Shown here: one piece after another, positions 23,056-31,553 of the stretch
Layout: every line of letters begins with the position of its first letter
Numbering within the stretch: position 1 is the stretch's first letter
Assembly (NCBI GenBank): GCA_005777235.1
Contig: SXND01000095.1
Coordinates: forward strand, 1-38,432
DNA length: 38,432 nucleotides
DNA from: Pseudomonadota bacterium
GTDB taxonomy: Bacteria; Tectomicrobia; Entotheonellia; Entotheonellales; Entotheonellaceae
Direction: 5' to 3'
Made by a program: the position numbers and the translations under genes
The notes under the pieces: generated by a model
What the model was told of the DNA's origin: nothing
Seen by the model: the letters and a program-made list of their open reading frames with translations, nothing else
Database searches by the model: none

Positions 23056-24069
23056 GTGAGAGAGTCTGTGGCGCCCCTCATACAGCATATACTCGTGATC
23101 CGTGGCGGTGCCATTGGCGATATGATTGTGACCTTGCCCGCCTTCAGGGCCCTACGCCAGGCGTTCCCCCAGGCGACGCTCACACTCCTGGGGCATACCA
23201 CGCGTGCCGTGCTGGCTGACCATGCATATTATGCCCATCATATGATGGACATCGAACGTTGGGAGCTGTATCGTCTGTTCCTGTCACAGCCCACGCTCTC
23301 ACAGGCCATGGTGGGCTTCCTAAGCAGTTTTGGGATGATCCTTTCCTATCTTCCAAGCGCCGACGAGACGTTTACCAACAACCTGCAGCGTTATTGCCCG
23401 GGCACCGTCATCAGCTGGTATCCCCATCCGCCGCCAGGGGTGCATAGCACAGATCATCTCCTCGCACCGGTCAAACGCCTCGTGCCGCAGTGGTACGAGG
23501 CCAGCCCACGCGTCTATCTGACTCCTGAGGCCGAGGCGGCGGCCGCGCGCTTCTGGCACATGGCACGCTTACCAGAGCACGGGGTCGTGGCGTTTCATCC
23601 TGGCAGTGGAGGCGTCTCGAAACTCTGGCCCATGTCGGGCTGGCAGCAGGTGATGCATTGGGCCGCGGCGCAATGCCTCCCAGGCCTCCTCATTCGTGGG
23701 CCAGCTGAACAGTCGACACCCATGGATCTTCCCGCCTGGCCCTACGCTGAGGAGATGCCCTTACCGGTGCTCGCGGCCATCCTGGCCCGTTGTCAAGTCG
23801 TGGTTAGCCACGACTCCGGGATCAGCCACCTCGCCGCCGCTGTTGGCACCACGACGCTGGCGTTGTTTGGGCCCACAGACCCGATGAACTGGGGGCCGCG
23901 TAGCCCGCACGCCTGTGTGCTGTGGCCCCAACCGGCAGGACCACTCACACTGCTGAGTCTACCACCTGAAGTCGTATGCCGCACCCTCAGCGCCCTGCGT
24001 GATGGCACCTTCACCTACCGTCCGTCATTGGTGCAGTGCACCATCGTAGATCCCGCCAGCGTTAGATAA
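23056..24069 (+). CDS. Glycosyltransferase family 9 (heptosyltransferase-like)
   Basis: A 337-residue GT-B enzyme of family GT9, which adds ADP-heptose or a similar sugar to lipopolysaccharide core. Motifs are ILVIRGGAIGDMIVTLPAF at the start, VVAFHPGSGGVSKLWP in the middle and VVVSHDSGISHLAAAVGTTT with LFGPTDPMNWGPR near the C-terminus for nucleotide-sugar binding. The GTG start is uncertain; a second GTG at 23068 leaves a shorter leader. It implies an outer membrane with LPS or related glycolipid. The last 8 bases overlap the 3' end of the convergent CoA-transferase gene. Confidence 0.85.
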   Translation: MRESVAPLIQHILVIRGGAIGDMIVTLPAFRALRQAFPQATLTLLGHTTRAVLADHAYYAHHMMDIERWELYRLFLSQPTLSQAMVGFLSSFGMILSYLPSADETFTNNLQRYCPGTVISWYPHPPPGVHSTDHLLAPVKRLVPQWYEASPRVYLTPEAEAAAARFWHMARLPEHGVVAFHPGSGGVSKLWPMSGWQQVMHWAAAQCLPGLLIRGPAEQSTPMDLPAWPYAEEMPLPVLAAILARCQVVVSHDSGISHLAAAVGTTTLALFGPTDPMNWGPRSPHACVLWPQPAGPLTLLSLPPEVVCRTLSALRDGTFTYRPSLVQCTIVDPASVR

Positions 24070-25297
24070 CTCCTTCCTGGCGCAACTGCTCGACTTTTAC
24101 GGTGTCGTAGCCCATGAGTTCGTGCAACACGTCAGCCGTATGCTGTCCGAGAAGCGGCGACGAGAAGACCTCGACCGGCGAATCCGACAGTTTTATGGGG
24201 GATCCGACGGTCTTGAAGGTGCCGCGTTGCGGATGTGCTACCTCGACAATCATCTCACGCACTTTCAAGTGTTCATCCGCGATCAGATCCGACGTATCCA
24301 TGATGGGACCGCAGGGCACATCAATGGCATTGAGCTTTTCCGTGACCTCAAACTTGGTGTACCCCAAGCTCCACGATTCCACCAGGGCGTACACCTCATC
24401 AAGACGTTCCAGACGCGCCGCCGGCGTGCTATAGCGCGCATCACCGATGAGATCCTCTCGCCCCATCACTTGCAGCAAGCGCTCCCAGATTTGCGGCTGG
24501 AAGACGACATAGACATAGTCGTTTTGCCCACCAGGTTTGCAGCGTATTGCCGTCCCCGGATGTCCACCACCAGAGGCGTTCCCCGAGCGCGGAACCGCAC
24601 TGCCAAAAGTTTTATTGGGATACTCCGAGAGGGGACCGTGCTGCAGCCGCTGATGATCGCGCATCTTGACGCGCACCAGGTTGAGCACGCTATCTTGCAT
24701 GGCCACTTCGACACGCTGACCGCGCCCCGTCTGCGTCCGCTGATACAGCGCCGCCAGAATAGCCGCCACCATGTGAATACCCGACCCGGAGTCGCCAATC
24801 TGCGCCCCCGTACAGAGCGGCGGCCCTTCTTCCAGTCCGGTAGTGCTCATCGCGCCACCCATGGCCTGTGCAATGGATTCGTACGCTTTCAGGCCACTGT
24901 TCGGACCATAGGAACCAAAGCCTTTAATCGAAGCGTAGATAGCCCGCGGGTTGATGCGCTGGATATTGTCCCAGGGAAAGCCCAGACGATCGAGCACCCC
25001 TGGCCCAAAATTTTCCACCACGACATCAGAGGTTTTGAGCAATTCCGTAAAAATCTCCGTGCCGTGGGTCGATTTCATGTTCAGCGTAATACTGCGTTTG
25101 TTGCAGTTGAGCATGGTAAAGTACAAGCTGTCGGCATTTGGGACATCGCGCAATTGCCCGCGGGTAATATCGCCACGCCCAGGTGGTTCCAATTTAATGA
25201 CATCGGCCCCCAGAAATCCCAGTATCTGCGTACAGGACGGTCCTGACTGCACGTGTGTCATGTCCAGAATACGCACCCCATCCAGGGCTTTTCCCAT
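24062..25297 (-). CDS. frc: Class III CoA-transferase, formyl-CoA:oxalate CoA-transferase-like
   Basis: A 411-residue CaiB/BaiF (family III) CoA-transferase that closely follows Oxalobacter formigenes Frc. Shared stretches include LDMTHVQSGPSCTQILGFLG (11-30, Gln17), NADSLYFTMLNCNKRSI, VVENFGPGVLDRLGF and GAQIGDSGSGIHM with Asp169, the catalytic aspartate at the same number as in Frc. The Gly-rich loop is present as SGGGHPG. It would move CoA from formyl-CoA (or another donor) to oxalate. Trp48 of Frc is Gln48 here, in a position known to shape the active site. No oxalyl-CoA decarboxylase gene is in the window, so the acceptor acid is open. Confidence 0.8.
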   Translation of the reverse strand: MGKALDGVRILDMTHVQSGPSCTQILGFLGADVIKLEPPGRGDITRGQLRDVPNADSLYFTMLNCNKRSITLNMKSTHGTEIFTELLKTSDVVVENFGPGVLDRLGFPWDNIQRINPRAIYASIKGFGSYGPNSGLKAYESIAQAMGGAMSTTGLEEGPPLCTGAQIGDSGSGIHMVAAILAALYQRTQTGRGQRVEVAMQDSVLNLVRVKMRDHQRLQHGPLSEYPNKTFGSAVPRSGNASGGGHPGTAIRCKPGGQNDYVYVVFQPQIWERLLQVMGREDLIGDARYSTPAARLERLDEVYALVESWSLGYTKFEVTEKLNAIDVPCGPIMDTSDLIADEHLKVREMIVEVAHPQRGTFKTVGSPIKLSDSPVEVFSSPLLGQHTADVLHELMGYDTVKVEQLRQEGVI

Positions 25298-25347
25298 GAT
25301 GACCCTCCTCTGCGGATAGTGTCCGCGTCACATCTCTACGCTGCACC

Positions 25348-26424
25348 TTACACGTTAAAACGGATCAGCAGCACATCCCCGTCCTGCACCCGGTAGCTCT
25401 TACCTTCGATGCGCAGCTTGCCGGCTTCCCGTCCTTTGGCTAACGACCCACTGCTTATCAAATCGTCATAATGGATGACTTCCGCCCGAATAAAACCCCG
25501 TTCGAGATCGGAATGAATGATCCCAGCGGCCTGCGGAGCGGCAATGCCCCGGGGAATGGTCCAGGCACGCACTTCGTCCTCACCAGTGGTGAAGAACGAG
25601 CACAGCCCCAACAGGCTATAGGAAGTACGGATAAAGCGGTCAAGCCCGGACTGCGGCAGACCAATGTCCTCGAGGAAACTCTGGGCTTCCTCTGGAGGCA
25701 GTTGCGCAATTTCGCTTTCGATCTTGCCGTACAGCGGCATGACCTCCAGACCCGGGTCGTGGAGCTGTTCCCGAAACGCCGCCACGGCCGGCTCGGCAGG
25801 GTCGATCTGCGCCTCATCGAGATTGAGCACCACCAGCTGCGCTTTACTCGACAGCAGCCCGAACCCCCGCAAGCGTTTCTGTTCCGCCTCGGTGAGGGTC
25901 AAACTGCGCACCGGGCGCTCGGCTTCCAAGGCCTCCTGACAGCGCTGCAGCAGAGCGTATTCACCCTCTAGCTCGGCATTGCGCATCTTTTTCAAATCTT
26001 TGCCCAGGCGTTCACTGCGTTTTTCGACCACCCCAAGGTCGGCGAGCAGGAGCTCAGTGTTGAGCGCCCGGAAATCGCGCACCGCATCCACGCGGCCTGA
26101 CGGATGGGGCACGGCGGGATCCTCGAAGGCCCGCACCACATGGGCCAGCGCATCGGCATCGCGCATGAGGGAGACGAGACTCTCGACAAAGCGCGTCCCC
26201 TGTTGCCCTGCCACAAACGGGTCGACAAATTCGATGGTCGCCGGCGTGCGTTTGCGTGGGTGATACATCGTCGTCAGGGTGTCGAGACGGACGTCAGGCA
26301 CGGAGACTATGCGGGTGTCGCCCTTATGGCCACCAGACCGTGCTCCTGGGCTATCCGTACTCGTTAAGGCTTGGAACACCGTCGTCTTCCCAGACGCAGG
26401 AAGACCGATAATACCGACATGCAT
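25348..26424 (-). CDS. Divergent YchF-like Obg-family P-loop NTPase with TGS/DUF933 C-domain
   Basis: A 358-residue protein of the YchF group. The P-loop is GLPASGKTT (7-15). A coiled-coil insert occupies about 120-170. NLDE (201-204) stands where YchF has its altered G4 motif, which favours ATP over GTP. The C-terminal part, SFFTTGEDEVRAWTIPRG to FIRAEVIHYDDL and VLLIRF, is a clear TGS/DUF933 domain. The usual G3 D-x-A-G-L-V is replaced by VDPFVAG, marking a YchF-like subfamily rather than canonical YchF. Relatives bind ribosomes and act in translation or stress. It is preceded by a short gap and stands alone. Confidence 0.82.
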   Translation of the reverse strand: MHVGIIGLPASGKTTVFQALTSTDSPGARSGGHKGDTRIVSVPDVRLDTLTTMYHPRKRTPATIEFVDPFVAGQQGTRFVESLVSLMRDADALAHVVRAFEDPAVPHPSGRVDAVRDFRALNTELLLADLGVVEKRSERLGKDLKKMRNAELEGEYALLQRCQEALEAERPVRSLTLTEAEQKRLRGFGLLSSKAQLVVLNLDEAQIDPAEPAVAAFREQLHDPGLEVMPLYGKIESEIAQLPPEEAQSFLEDIGLPQSGLDRFIRTSYSLLGLCSFFTTGEDEVRAWTIPRGIAAPQAAGIIHSDLERGFIRAEVIHYDDLISSGSLAKGREAGKLRIEGKSYRVQDGDVLLIRFNV

Positions 26425-26549
26425 GCACCTGTACCTCGCTATGGAAAGTTAATGCACGCGATTATACCACCGAATGCTCAAAGGGCAATTGCCTGAACGC
26501 ACGGGGTGCGCCGCCTGCTAGAGACGTCACCTGCCAGCACGACGCAGCG

Positions 26550-28634
26550 CTAATAAAAAACGCACAGCGTTACGATGAGTAGGATCCCCAAAATGACGGG
26601 CCAGTACAGGATTTTTACGAGCAGATTATCCTCGTAATGGATGAGCGGCATGGTGCCGTCTGAGGCGAGGAGCAAGGAATTCAGCGACACGCCAAGAATG
26701 GCGAAATACATAACAAAATAGAAATATTCAATATAGACAATGCCATGTACGGCGAGCGTGCTTCTCAACTGCGAGTGTTTCACAATCAGCACAAAAAACA
26801 GCGCAGCACAATACCCCAAAACGGCAGAAGCGCTAAAACCTAACACCATCATCTTCTGAGCGTTATTCGTTGATATAAAAAGTACAGAAAATAATAAAAA
26901 TGATACCACAACAAGAGGAATCATCTCAGTAATGAAGGGCCGCATAAAATTGCGTAGGAGGCCGACATTAAAGTAGAACTCAGAATAGGCCTCTACTTTA
27001 TAGCCTCCCAATCTAAAATAAGTATTGTATTTTACATTACTATAACTAAAAAAGCTGTTTTGAATCTCCCAATCTCCAAGTACGAAGTCGGATTCTAACC
27101 CAGGTTTTAACTCTGGCTGCATATTACGATAGGCAGTGAAATCTGGGACCAAGACCGTGTTGGAAAAAAAATCTTTCGGCCAGAGTCGTATCCAGACAGC
27201 TTGTCGATCAAAGGGATACTGTGCATAGGCGAATTGTTGGCGCAACGTGGCAGCGAAGTACCAACCAATCACGCCTTCCCCTTGATAGGCTTGGGTGATG
27301 TCGAGGCTGACCGCCTCGGGGAGTACCACTCCAGGCATAAATTTCTCAGGGATGCCATTAACGTACTTTTGCCAGATATAGCCCGTGACACGCACATTAT
27401 TGGCGCTGGTAAACTCTATGGACTGCACAAACGCACCGGTAGGCACGTGGAACGGGGGGTGCCGGTCAAAGTCTTCCCGCTGCTGGGAGTGGGGAGGAAG
27501 CAGGTTATGTAAGGCAGCTTCTGTGCCTGCCGCATCAACGACCACTGTATGATGCTGATAGGCGTCATCAGAGGCAGTAGTCACTGTTAGATACCAGATA
27601 GAGCCTATCCCGATGCAGCACAGGACTGCAGCGGAGATGCCACTGGCCCACAGCGCAGGGAGGCTGCCTTGATCGACACGACATACAAGGAGAGCGAGAC
27701 CGAAGAGCCCAGCGAGAACACTGATAACAATCCAGTATTGCTGCTGCCGGAATATCGTCGTGTTATCGAAAACCTCCTGCGGATTGAACACTATGCCCAT
27801 GGTCCAGTTCGCTACGGGGATGGTTTCATAGAAGATCCACGCCGTCTGGCCAGTCGAGGCCTGTTGCACCGTGTCTTGCCTCTGGCTGATGGCACGCAAC
27901 ATATCGTCCTGCTCTGCTAAGTCGGCAATGTTCTTGCCAAGGTAGGCTTGGATCGGATGCGCAATAAACGTCATCTTTTGAGACAGGAGAAAGCCATAAC
28001 CGGTTTTGCCCAGCACGGGTGAGGCGACTAACTCCCGCGCATTCGCGAGGGAAAAAATAAAGCGCACCACCCCATCTGGCCTAGGTCTCTCGACATCGGC
28101 ACGCGAAAAAGACGTGCAAAAGCCTGCCATGAATTCCTGGGTGGCCTCTCTAAAGTAAGGCTCAATCCAATTTTGGCCATGCGCTATCGTGTGTATATAC
28201 CAGGCAGATTCACTATAGTCATAGAGTTGCTCAACCTGAAAAAATTGCGCTTCCCCCTTGAGTGTTCCGTAGTGCGGGGCGTAAAGTACCCCATCTGGAC
28301 CACGAGGCACATACGCAACGCCGACTTGAGACGCCAAAAGCGCATCCTGTGCGAATGTGTGTTTCAGCTGCTCTAAAAGTTCCTCATGTGTGAGTCTGCC
28401 GGCACTCAGGTCATCCGCCATGGCATTGACAATGGATCTAATAGAGTCCAGTTTGGCATTGATTGTATTGGAGATCTCCGTCACGACGTACTTGGTATGG
28501 CTGCGCGCTGTCTGCACCATCTGCTGCTTGCCGTGCACGTAACGGTACGTTAAACCTAGTGCGAGCAAGCAACTTGCTGTACACAGCACCAGCGCCATGC
28601 GCCAGACGAGCTTTTGCCATGTGCCTGCTTGCAT
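26550..28634 (-). CDS. dCache sensor domain fused to a pentameric ligand-gated ion channel (pro-loop type)
   Basis: A 694-residue membrane protein. Helix 1 (about 11-30) is followed by a periplasmic dCache domain (about 33-295) with VLGKTGYGFLLSQKMTFIAH and GKNIADL. Helices at 302-320 and 331-351 return the chain to the periplasm. Residues about 390-558 form a channel-type extracellular domain with the pro-loop YPFDRQ (473-478) and LGDWEIQNSFFS (519-530), compare GLIC TGWDIESF. Four C-terminal helices follow: M1 with IP at 572-573, M2 from about 592, M3 about 630-655 and M4 about 672-693. It is read as a cell-surface sensor that gates ion flow in response to a small ligand. The pore mouth NNAQK (590-594) lacks the acidic selectivity residue of GLIC. 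Function is inferred. Confidence 0.72.
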   Translation of the reverse strand: MQAGTWQKLVWRMALVLCTASCLLALGLTYRYVHGKQQMVQTARSHTKYVVTEISNTINAKLDSIRSIVNAMADDLSAGRLTHEELLEQLKHTFAQDALLASQVGVAYVPRGPDGVLYAPHYGTLKGEAQFFQVEQLYDYSESAWYIHTIAHGQNWIEPYFREATQEFMAGFCTSFSRADVERPRPDGVVRFIFSLANARELVASPVLGKTGYGFLLSQKMTFIAHPIQAYLGKNIADLAEQDDMLRAISQRQDTVQQASTGQTAWIFYETIPVANWTMGIVFNPQEVFDNTTIFRQQQYWIVISVLAGLFGLALLVCRVDQGSLPALWASGISAAVLCCIGIGSIWYLTVTTASDDAYQHHTVVVDAAGTEAALHNLLPPHSQQREDFDRHPPFHVPTGAFVQSIEFTSANNVRVTGYIWQKYVNGIPEKFMPGVVLPEAVSLDITQAYQGEGVIGWYFAATLRQQFAYAQYPFDRQAVWIRLWPKDFFSNTVLVPDFTAYRNMQPELKPGLESDFVLGDWEIQNSFFSYSNVKYNTYFRLGGYKVEAYSEFYFNVGLLRNFMRPFITEMIPLVVVSFLLFSVLFISTNNAQKMMVLGFSASAVLGYCAALFFVLIVKHSQLRSTLAVHGIVYIEYFYFVMYFAILGVSLNSLLLASDGTMPLIHYEDNLLVKILYWPVILGILLIVTLCVFY

Positions 28635-28783
28635 CAGTATCGTCCTCCGACATGCCTACCAGCGTCCTGTGCAGCGCCTTGAGGGAACTACCGAATCATC
28701 GCAGAGGCTGGAGCCTGGGCGTCGCCTTGCCTGTTGTCCTGGGCACAGCCGACAGGCTGCTGTCGCACAGCATGACGCACTGA

Positions 28784-28862
28784 GAGTCTATCCCCGTAGG
28801 CCATGCAAAGACCTGTCCGCGTCGTGGGGGCGACCGGCCGTCGCCCCTCCAGGGATAGGCTC
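28784..28862. repeat. Nested inverted repeat with strong inner hairpin
   Basis: Outer arms GAGTCTATCCC (28784-28794) and GGGATAGGCTC (28852-28862) pair with one G-T; inner arms GGGGCGAC (28827-28834) and GTCGCCCC (28840-28847) pair perfectly around CGGCC. It directly follows the stop of the minus-strand nadD-like gene, so it may be a terminator or a dispersed repeat. No T-run is seen. Confidence 0.65.
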
Positions 28863-29543
28863 TTAGGCAGTATAGAGTGTGTACTCATGAATATAGCGCA
28901 CCACAGCGGCGGGGATGAGATCGTCCAGCGCTAAGCCCTGCTGACAACGCTGGCGGACCTCCGTGGCAGAGATATGGTTGAAGTCCGGCGGCAGCGCGCA
29001 GCAGTGGATGCGCGACTGATAGGACACGACCAGCGGATCGTCGGGGTACTGAAACGGCCCCTCACGATCGCACACAATCAACTGAAACGCCGTAAACATC
29101 TGGCGCAAGGCCGCCGCGGCATCATCATAATGCCAGGTGAGGATACGTTCCGCGGCATCCCGCCCTGTTAAGAAATACACCTCTGTCTGTGGCGGATAGA
29201 GGCGCTGCAAGCCCTGGTACATGTCCAGAAACAGCCCGTGACTGCTCAAGCCGACACTGGCGTAGGGACGATCTTGCACTGCCAGTTGCATCATCTCGAG
29301 GCGCTGTTCCAGCGAGGCACCGAAAATGCTTTTGTGCGGCGGCACCGCCGGCAGCAAAAAGAGCACTTCGTGGATGCCAAAGGTGTGGACGACGGCATCG
29401 GCAATGGCCAAGTGCGCGCGTGTAATGGGGTTATAGGCACCCCCTAAGACCCCTAAACGCCCTGTCCCAGAGGCTGGCACCCCATGTGGCGCCACACGGG
29501 TAAGACGAATTGAAGGTTGACCGACAGTGATGGGATATTCCAT
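28863..29543 (-). CDS. Second NadD-like nucleotidyltransferase
   Basis: A 226-residue nucleotidyltransferase. The ATP motif reads GGAYNPITRAHLAI (34-47): the second His (His44) is kept but the first is Thr41, a form also seen in eukaryotic-type NMN adenylyltransferases. SLEQRLEMMQLAVQ, FLTGRDAAERILTWH and ISATEVRQRC follow the NadD order. It would adenylate NaMN, NMN or a related nucleotide. The ATG at 29543 lies 5 bases after the thiD stop; a longer frame from 29720 overlaps thiD and is not supported. It closes the long minus-strand run that starts at nuoA. The gene at 2860-3399 is the more canonical NadD. Confidence 0.72.
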   Translation of the reverse strand: MEYPITVGQPSIRLTRVAPHGVPASGTGRLGVLGGAYNPITRAHLAIADAVVHTFGIHEVLFLLPAVPPHKSIFGASLEQRLEMMQLAVQDRPYASVGLSSHGLFLDMYQGLQRLYPPQTEVYFLTGRDAAERILTWHYDDAAAALRQMFTAFQLIVCDREGPFQYPDDPLVVSYQSRIHCCALPPDFNHISATEVRQRCQQGLALDDLIPAAVVRYIHEYTLYTA

Positions 29544-29548
29544 GGTGC

Positions 29549-30346
29549 TCAGTCCGCTGGATACGTGACATGCCAAAAATGCCCGACGGGACCACTCCCC
29601 TGGCCAATCGTCAGGGAATGCCGGAGCGCGCCGGTGAGATAGGCTTTGGCGCGCTGTACGGCTTCGAACAGCGTCGCGCCGCGCGCCAGATAAGCACAGA
29701 TGGCGGCTGAGAGAGTGCAACCCGTGCCGTGCGTGTTGGATGTCTCAATCACCTCGCTCTGCAACAGCTCCATGCGTTGTCCATCGAAGAACACATCGGT
29801 GGCTTTGGTGACGGCATGACCACCTTTCACTACCACGGCGCGAGCACCCTCGGCGACGATTTGTGCGGCGGCAGCCCGCATCTCATCCAGCGTCGCGACT
29901 TTGCGTCCTACCAACACCTCGGTTTCGGCCAGATTCGGCGTGACGATGGTCGCCAGCGGCAGAATATCCTGGCGGAGGCGCTCTTCCGCGGCGCGTTGCA
30001 ACAAACGATCCCCGCTGGTGGCGACCATCACCGGGTCCACCACGAGGTAGGGCAAGCGCACGTCCCGCAGCGTGACCGCCACGGCCTGGATAATTTCGGC
30101 GGAAAAGAGCATGCCGGTTTTGGCGGCACCCACGCCAATATCCGACACGACCGCCCGGATCTGCGCTGCCACGATGTCCGGATCAATGCCTTGCACTGCA
30201 GTGACGCCACAGGTATTTTGCGCCGTAATGGCCGTGATGGCGCTCATGCCATACACGTTCAGGGCCGCAAAGGTTTTGAGATCGGCCTGAATCCCAGCCC
30301 CACCGCCGGAATCCGACCCTGCTATGGTCAGGGCTTTGGCGAGCAT
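29549..30346 (-). CDS. thiD: Hydroxymethylpyrimidine (phosphate) kinase
   Basis: A 265-residue ribokinase-fold enzyme of standard ThiD length. It begins KALTIAGSDSGGGAGIQADL with the substrate-binding loop, continues AITAQNT, and has the anion-hole/catalytic segment TSNTHGTGCTLSAAI near residue 210, with the catalytic Asp position replaced in print by H-G-T-G-C as usual for ThiD. It phosphorylates hydroxymethylpyrimidine (phosphate) for thiamine synthesis. The ATG at 30346 follows GGAGAGA; an upstream extension to 30472 runs into iscS and is rejected. It lies 25 bases after iscS on the same strand. Confidence 0.92.
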   Translation of the reverse strand: MLAKALTIAGSDSGGGAGIQADLKTFAALNVYGMSAITAITAQNTCGVTAVQGIDPDIVAAQIRAVVSDIGVGAAKTGMLFSAEIIQAVAVTLRDVRLPYLVVDPVMVATSGDRLLQRAAEERLRQDILPLATIVTPNLAETEVLVGRKVATLDEMRAAAAQIVAEGARAVVVKGGHAVTKATDVFFDGQRMELLQSEVIETSNTHGTGCTLSAAICAYLARGATLFEAVQRAKAYLTGALRHSLTIGQGSGPVGHFWHVTYPAD

Positions 30347-30371
30347 GTTGTCTCTCCGTACGACATAGCAG

Positions 30372-31553
30372 TTACGGCTGGAAATCACCCGTTGGGGCGA
30401 GAGCCCGCAAGCGTTCCGCCTTTCCCACCACGGCATGGATGACCGTGTCAATTTCTTCTGCGGTCGTGCCACGCCCTAGCCCAAAGCGGATCGAGGCGCT
30501 CGCCAAGGTGTCATCGACGCCAATGGCACGCAGCACATACGACGGCTCGGTGGAACCGGACGAACACGCGGACCCAGCCGAGAGTGCCACAATGTCTTTC
30601 AAACTCATGAGCAGGGATTCGCCCTGCACATAGGCAAAACTCATATTGAGATTGCCCGGCAGGCGCTGCTCGGGATGGCCATTGAGGTAAATGTCTTCCA
30701 GACGCTCCGTTAAACCGGTATAGAGGCGCTGCCGTAAACCACGCAGGCGCACACTTTCTTCGGGCCACAGCTCCTGAGACAACTCGCAGGCTTTGCCGAA
30801 GCCAACAATCCCAGGGACATTCAGCGTGCCGGAACGGAAGCCGCGCTCGTGCCCGCCGCCATCCATCAAGGGCTGCAACCGGATGCGCTTGGGGCGGGTT
30901 TTGCGGATATACAGGGCCCCAACACCCTTGGGGCCATAGAGCTTATGGCCGGAGATCGACATCAGATCGACTTGCAGAGCGTCGACGTTACAGGCAATTT
31001 TACCGACGCCCTGCACCGCATCGCTGTGGAACCACACTCCATGCTCGCGGGCCATCGCGCCGATGGCGGCGAGCGGCGCAATGGTACCGATCTCACTGTT
31101 GGCATACATGACGGAAATTAAGATGGTCTGCGGCGTAATCGCCTGGCGAATGGCCTCGGGGTCGACGAGCCCCATGGCGTCCACCGGCACATAGGTGACC
31201 TGAAAACCGTCTTTTTCCAGGGCTTTACAGCTATCCAGTACCGCCTTATGCTCGATGGTGGTGGTAATGATGTGATTGCCCTTGGCGCGGTAGGACCACG
31301 CGATGCCCTTGAGGACCATGTTGTCCGATTCGGTGGCCCCACTCGTAAAAATAATGTCTTCGGGTCTGGCACCGATAAGCGCCGCCACCTGCTCACGCGC
31401 CGTGTGTACGGCTTCTTCGGCTTCCCAGCCGTAGCGATGCGTCCGGCTGGCGGCATTGCCAAACTTGTCCGTGAGGTACGGCATCATCGCCTCAAGCACA
31501 GCGGGATCAATGGGGGTCGTGGCGTGATGATCGAGGTAAATGGGTCGACTCAT
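30372..31553 (-). CDS. iscS: Cysteine desulfurase (IscS/NifS)
   Basis: A 393-residue PLP enzyme that takes sulfur from cysteine for Fe-S clusters and thiamine. Motifs are [12 protein letters not shown] at the start, [27 protein letters not shown] with Lys204 as Schiff-base lysine, and [14 protein letters not shown] with the active Cys330, the longer loop of group I (IscS/NifS) enzymes. The start overlaps the stop of the Fe-S oxidoreductase gene as ATGA, so translation is probably coupled. Its place directly behind Fe-S-rich respiratory proteins and before thiD fits sulfur supply to both. Confidence 0.92.
   Translation of the reverse strand: MSRPIYLDHHATTPIDPAVLEAMMPYLTDKFGNAASRTHRYGWEAEEAVHTAREQVAALIGARPEDIIFTSGATESDNMVLKGIAWSYRAKGNHIITTTIEHKAVLDSCKALEKDGFQVTYVPVDAMGLVDPEAIRQAITPQTILISVMYANSEIGTIAPLAAIGAMAREHGVWFHSDAVQGVGKIACNVDALQVDLMSISGHKLYGPKGVGALYIRKTRPKRIRLQPLMDGGGHERGFRSGTLNVPGIVGFGKACELSQELWPEESVRLRGLRQRLYTGLTERLEDIYLNGHPEQRLPGNLNMSFAYVQGESLLMSLKDIVALSAGSACSSGSTEPSYVLRAIGVDDTLASASIRFGLGRGTTAEEIDTVIHAVVGKAERLRALAPTGDFQP

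Noticed and set aside
24122-25246. 374-codon plus-strand frame
   Set aside because: It is fully antisense to the frc-like gene, which matches a known enzyme along its whole length; the antisense product has no domain pattern.
29729-30442. 237-codon plus-strand frame
   Set aside because: It is antisense to thiD; His/Gly/Arg-rich translation typical of a shadow.
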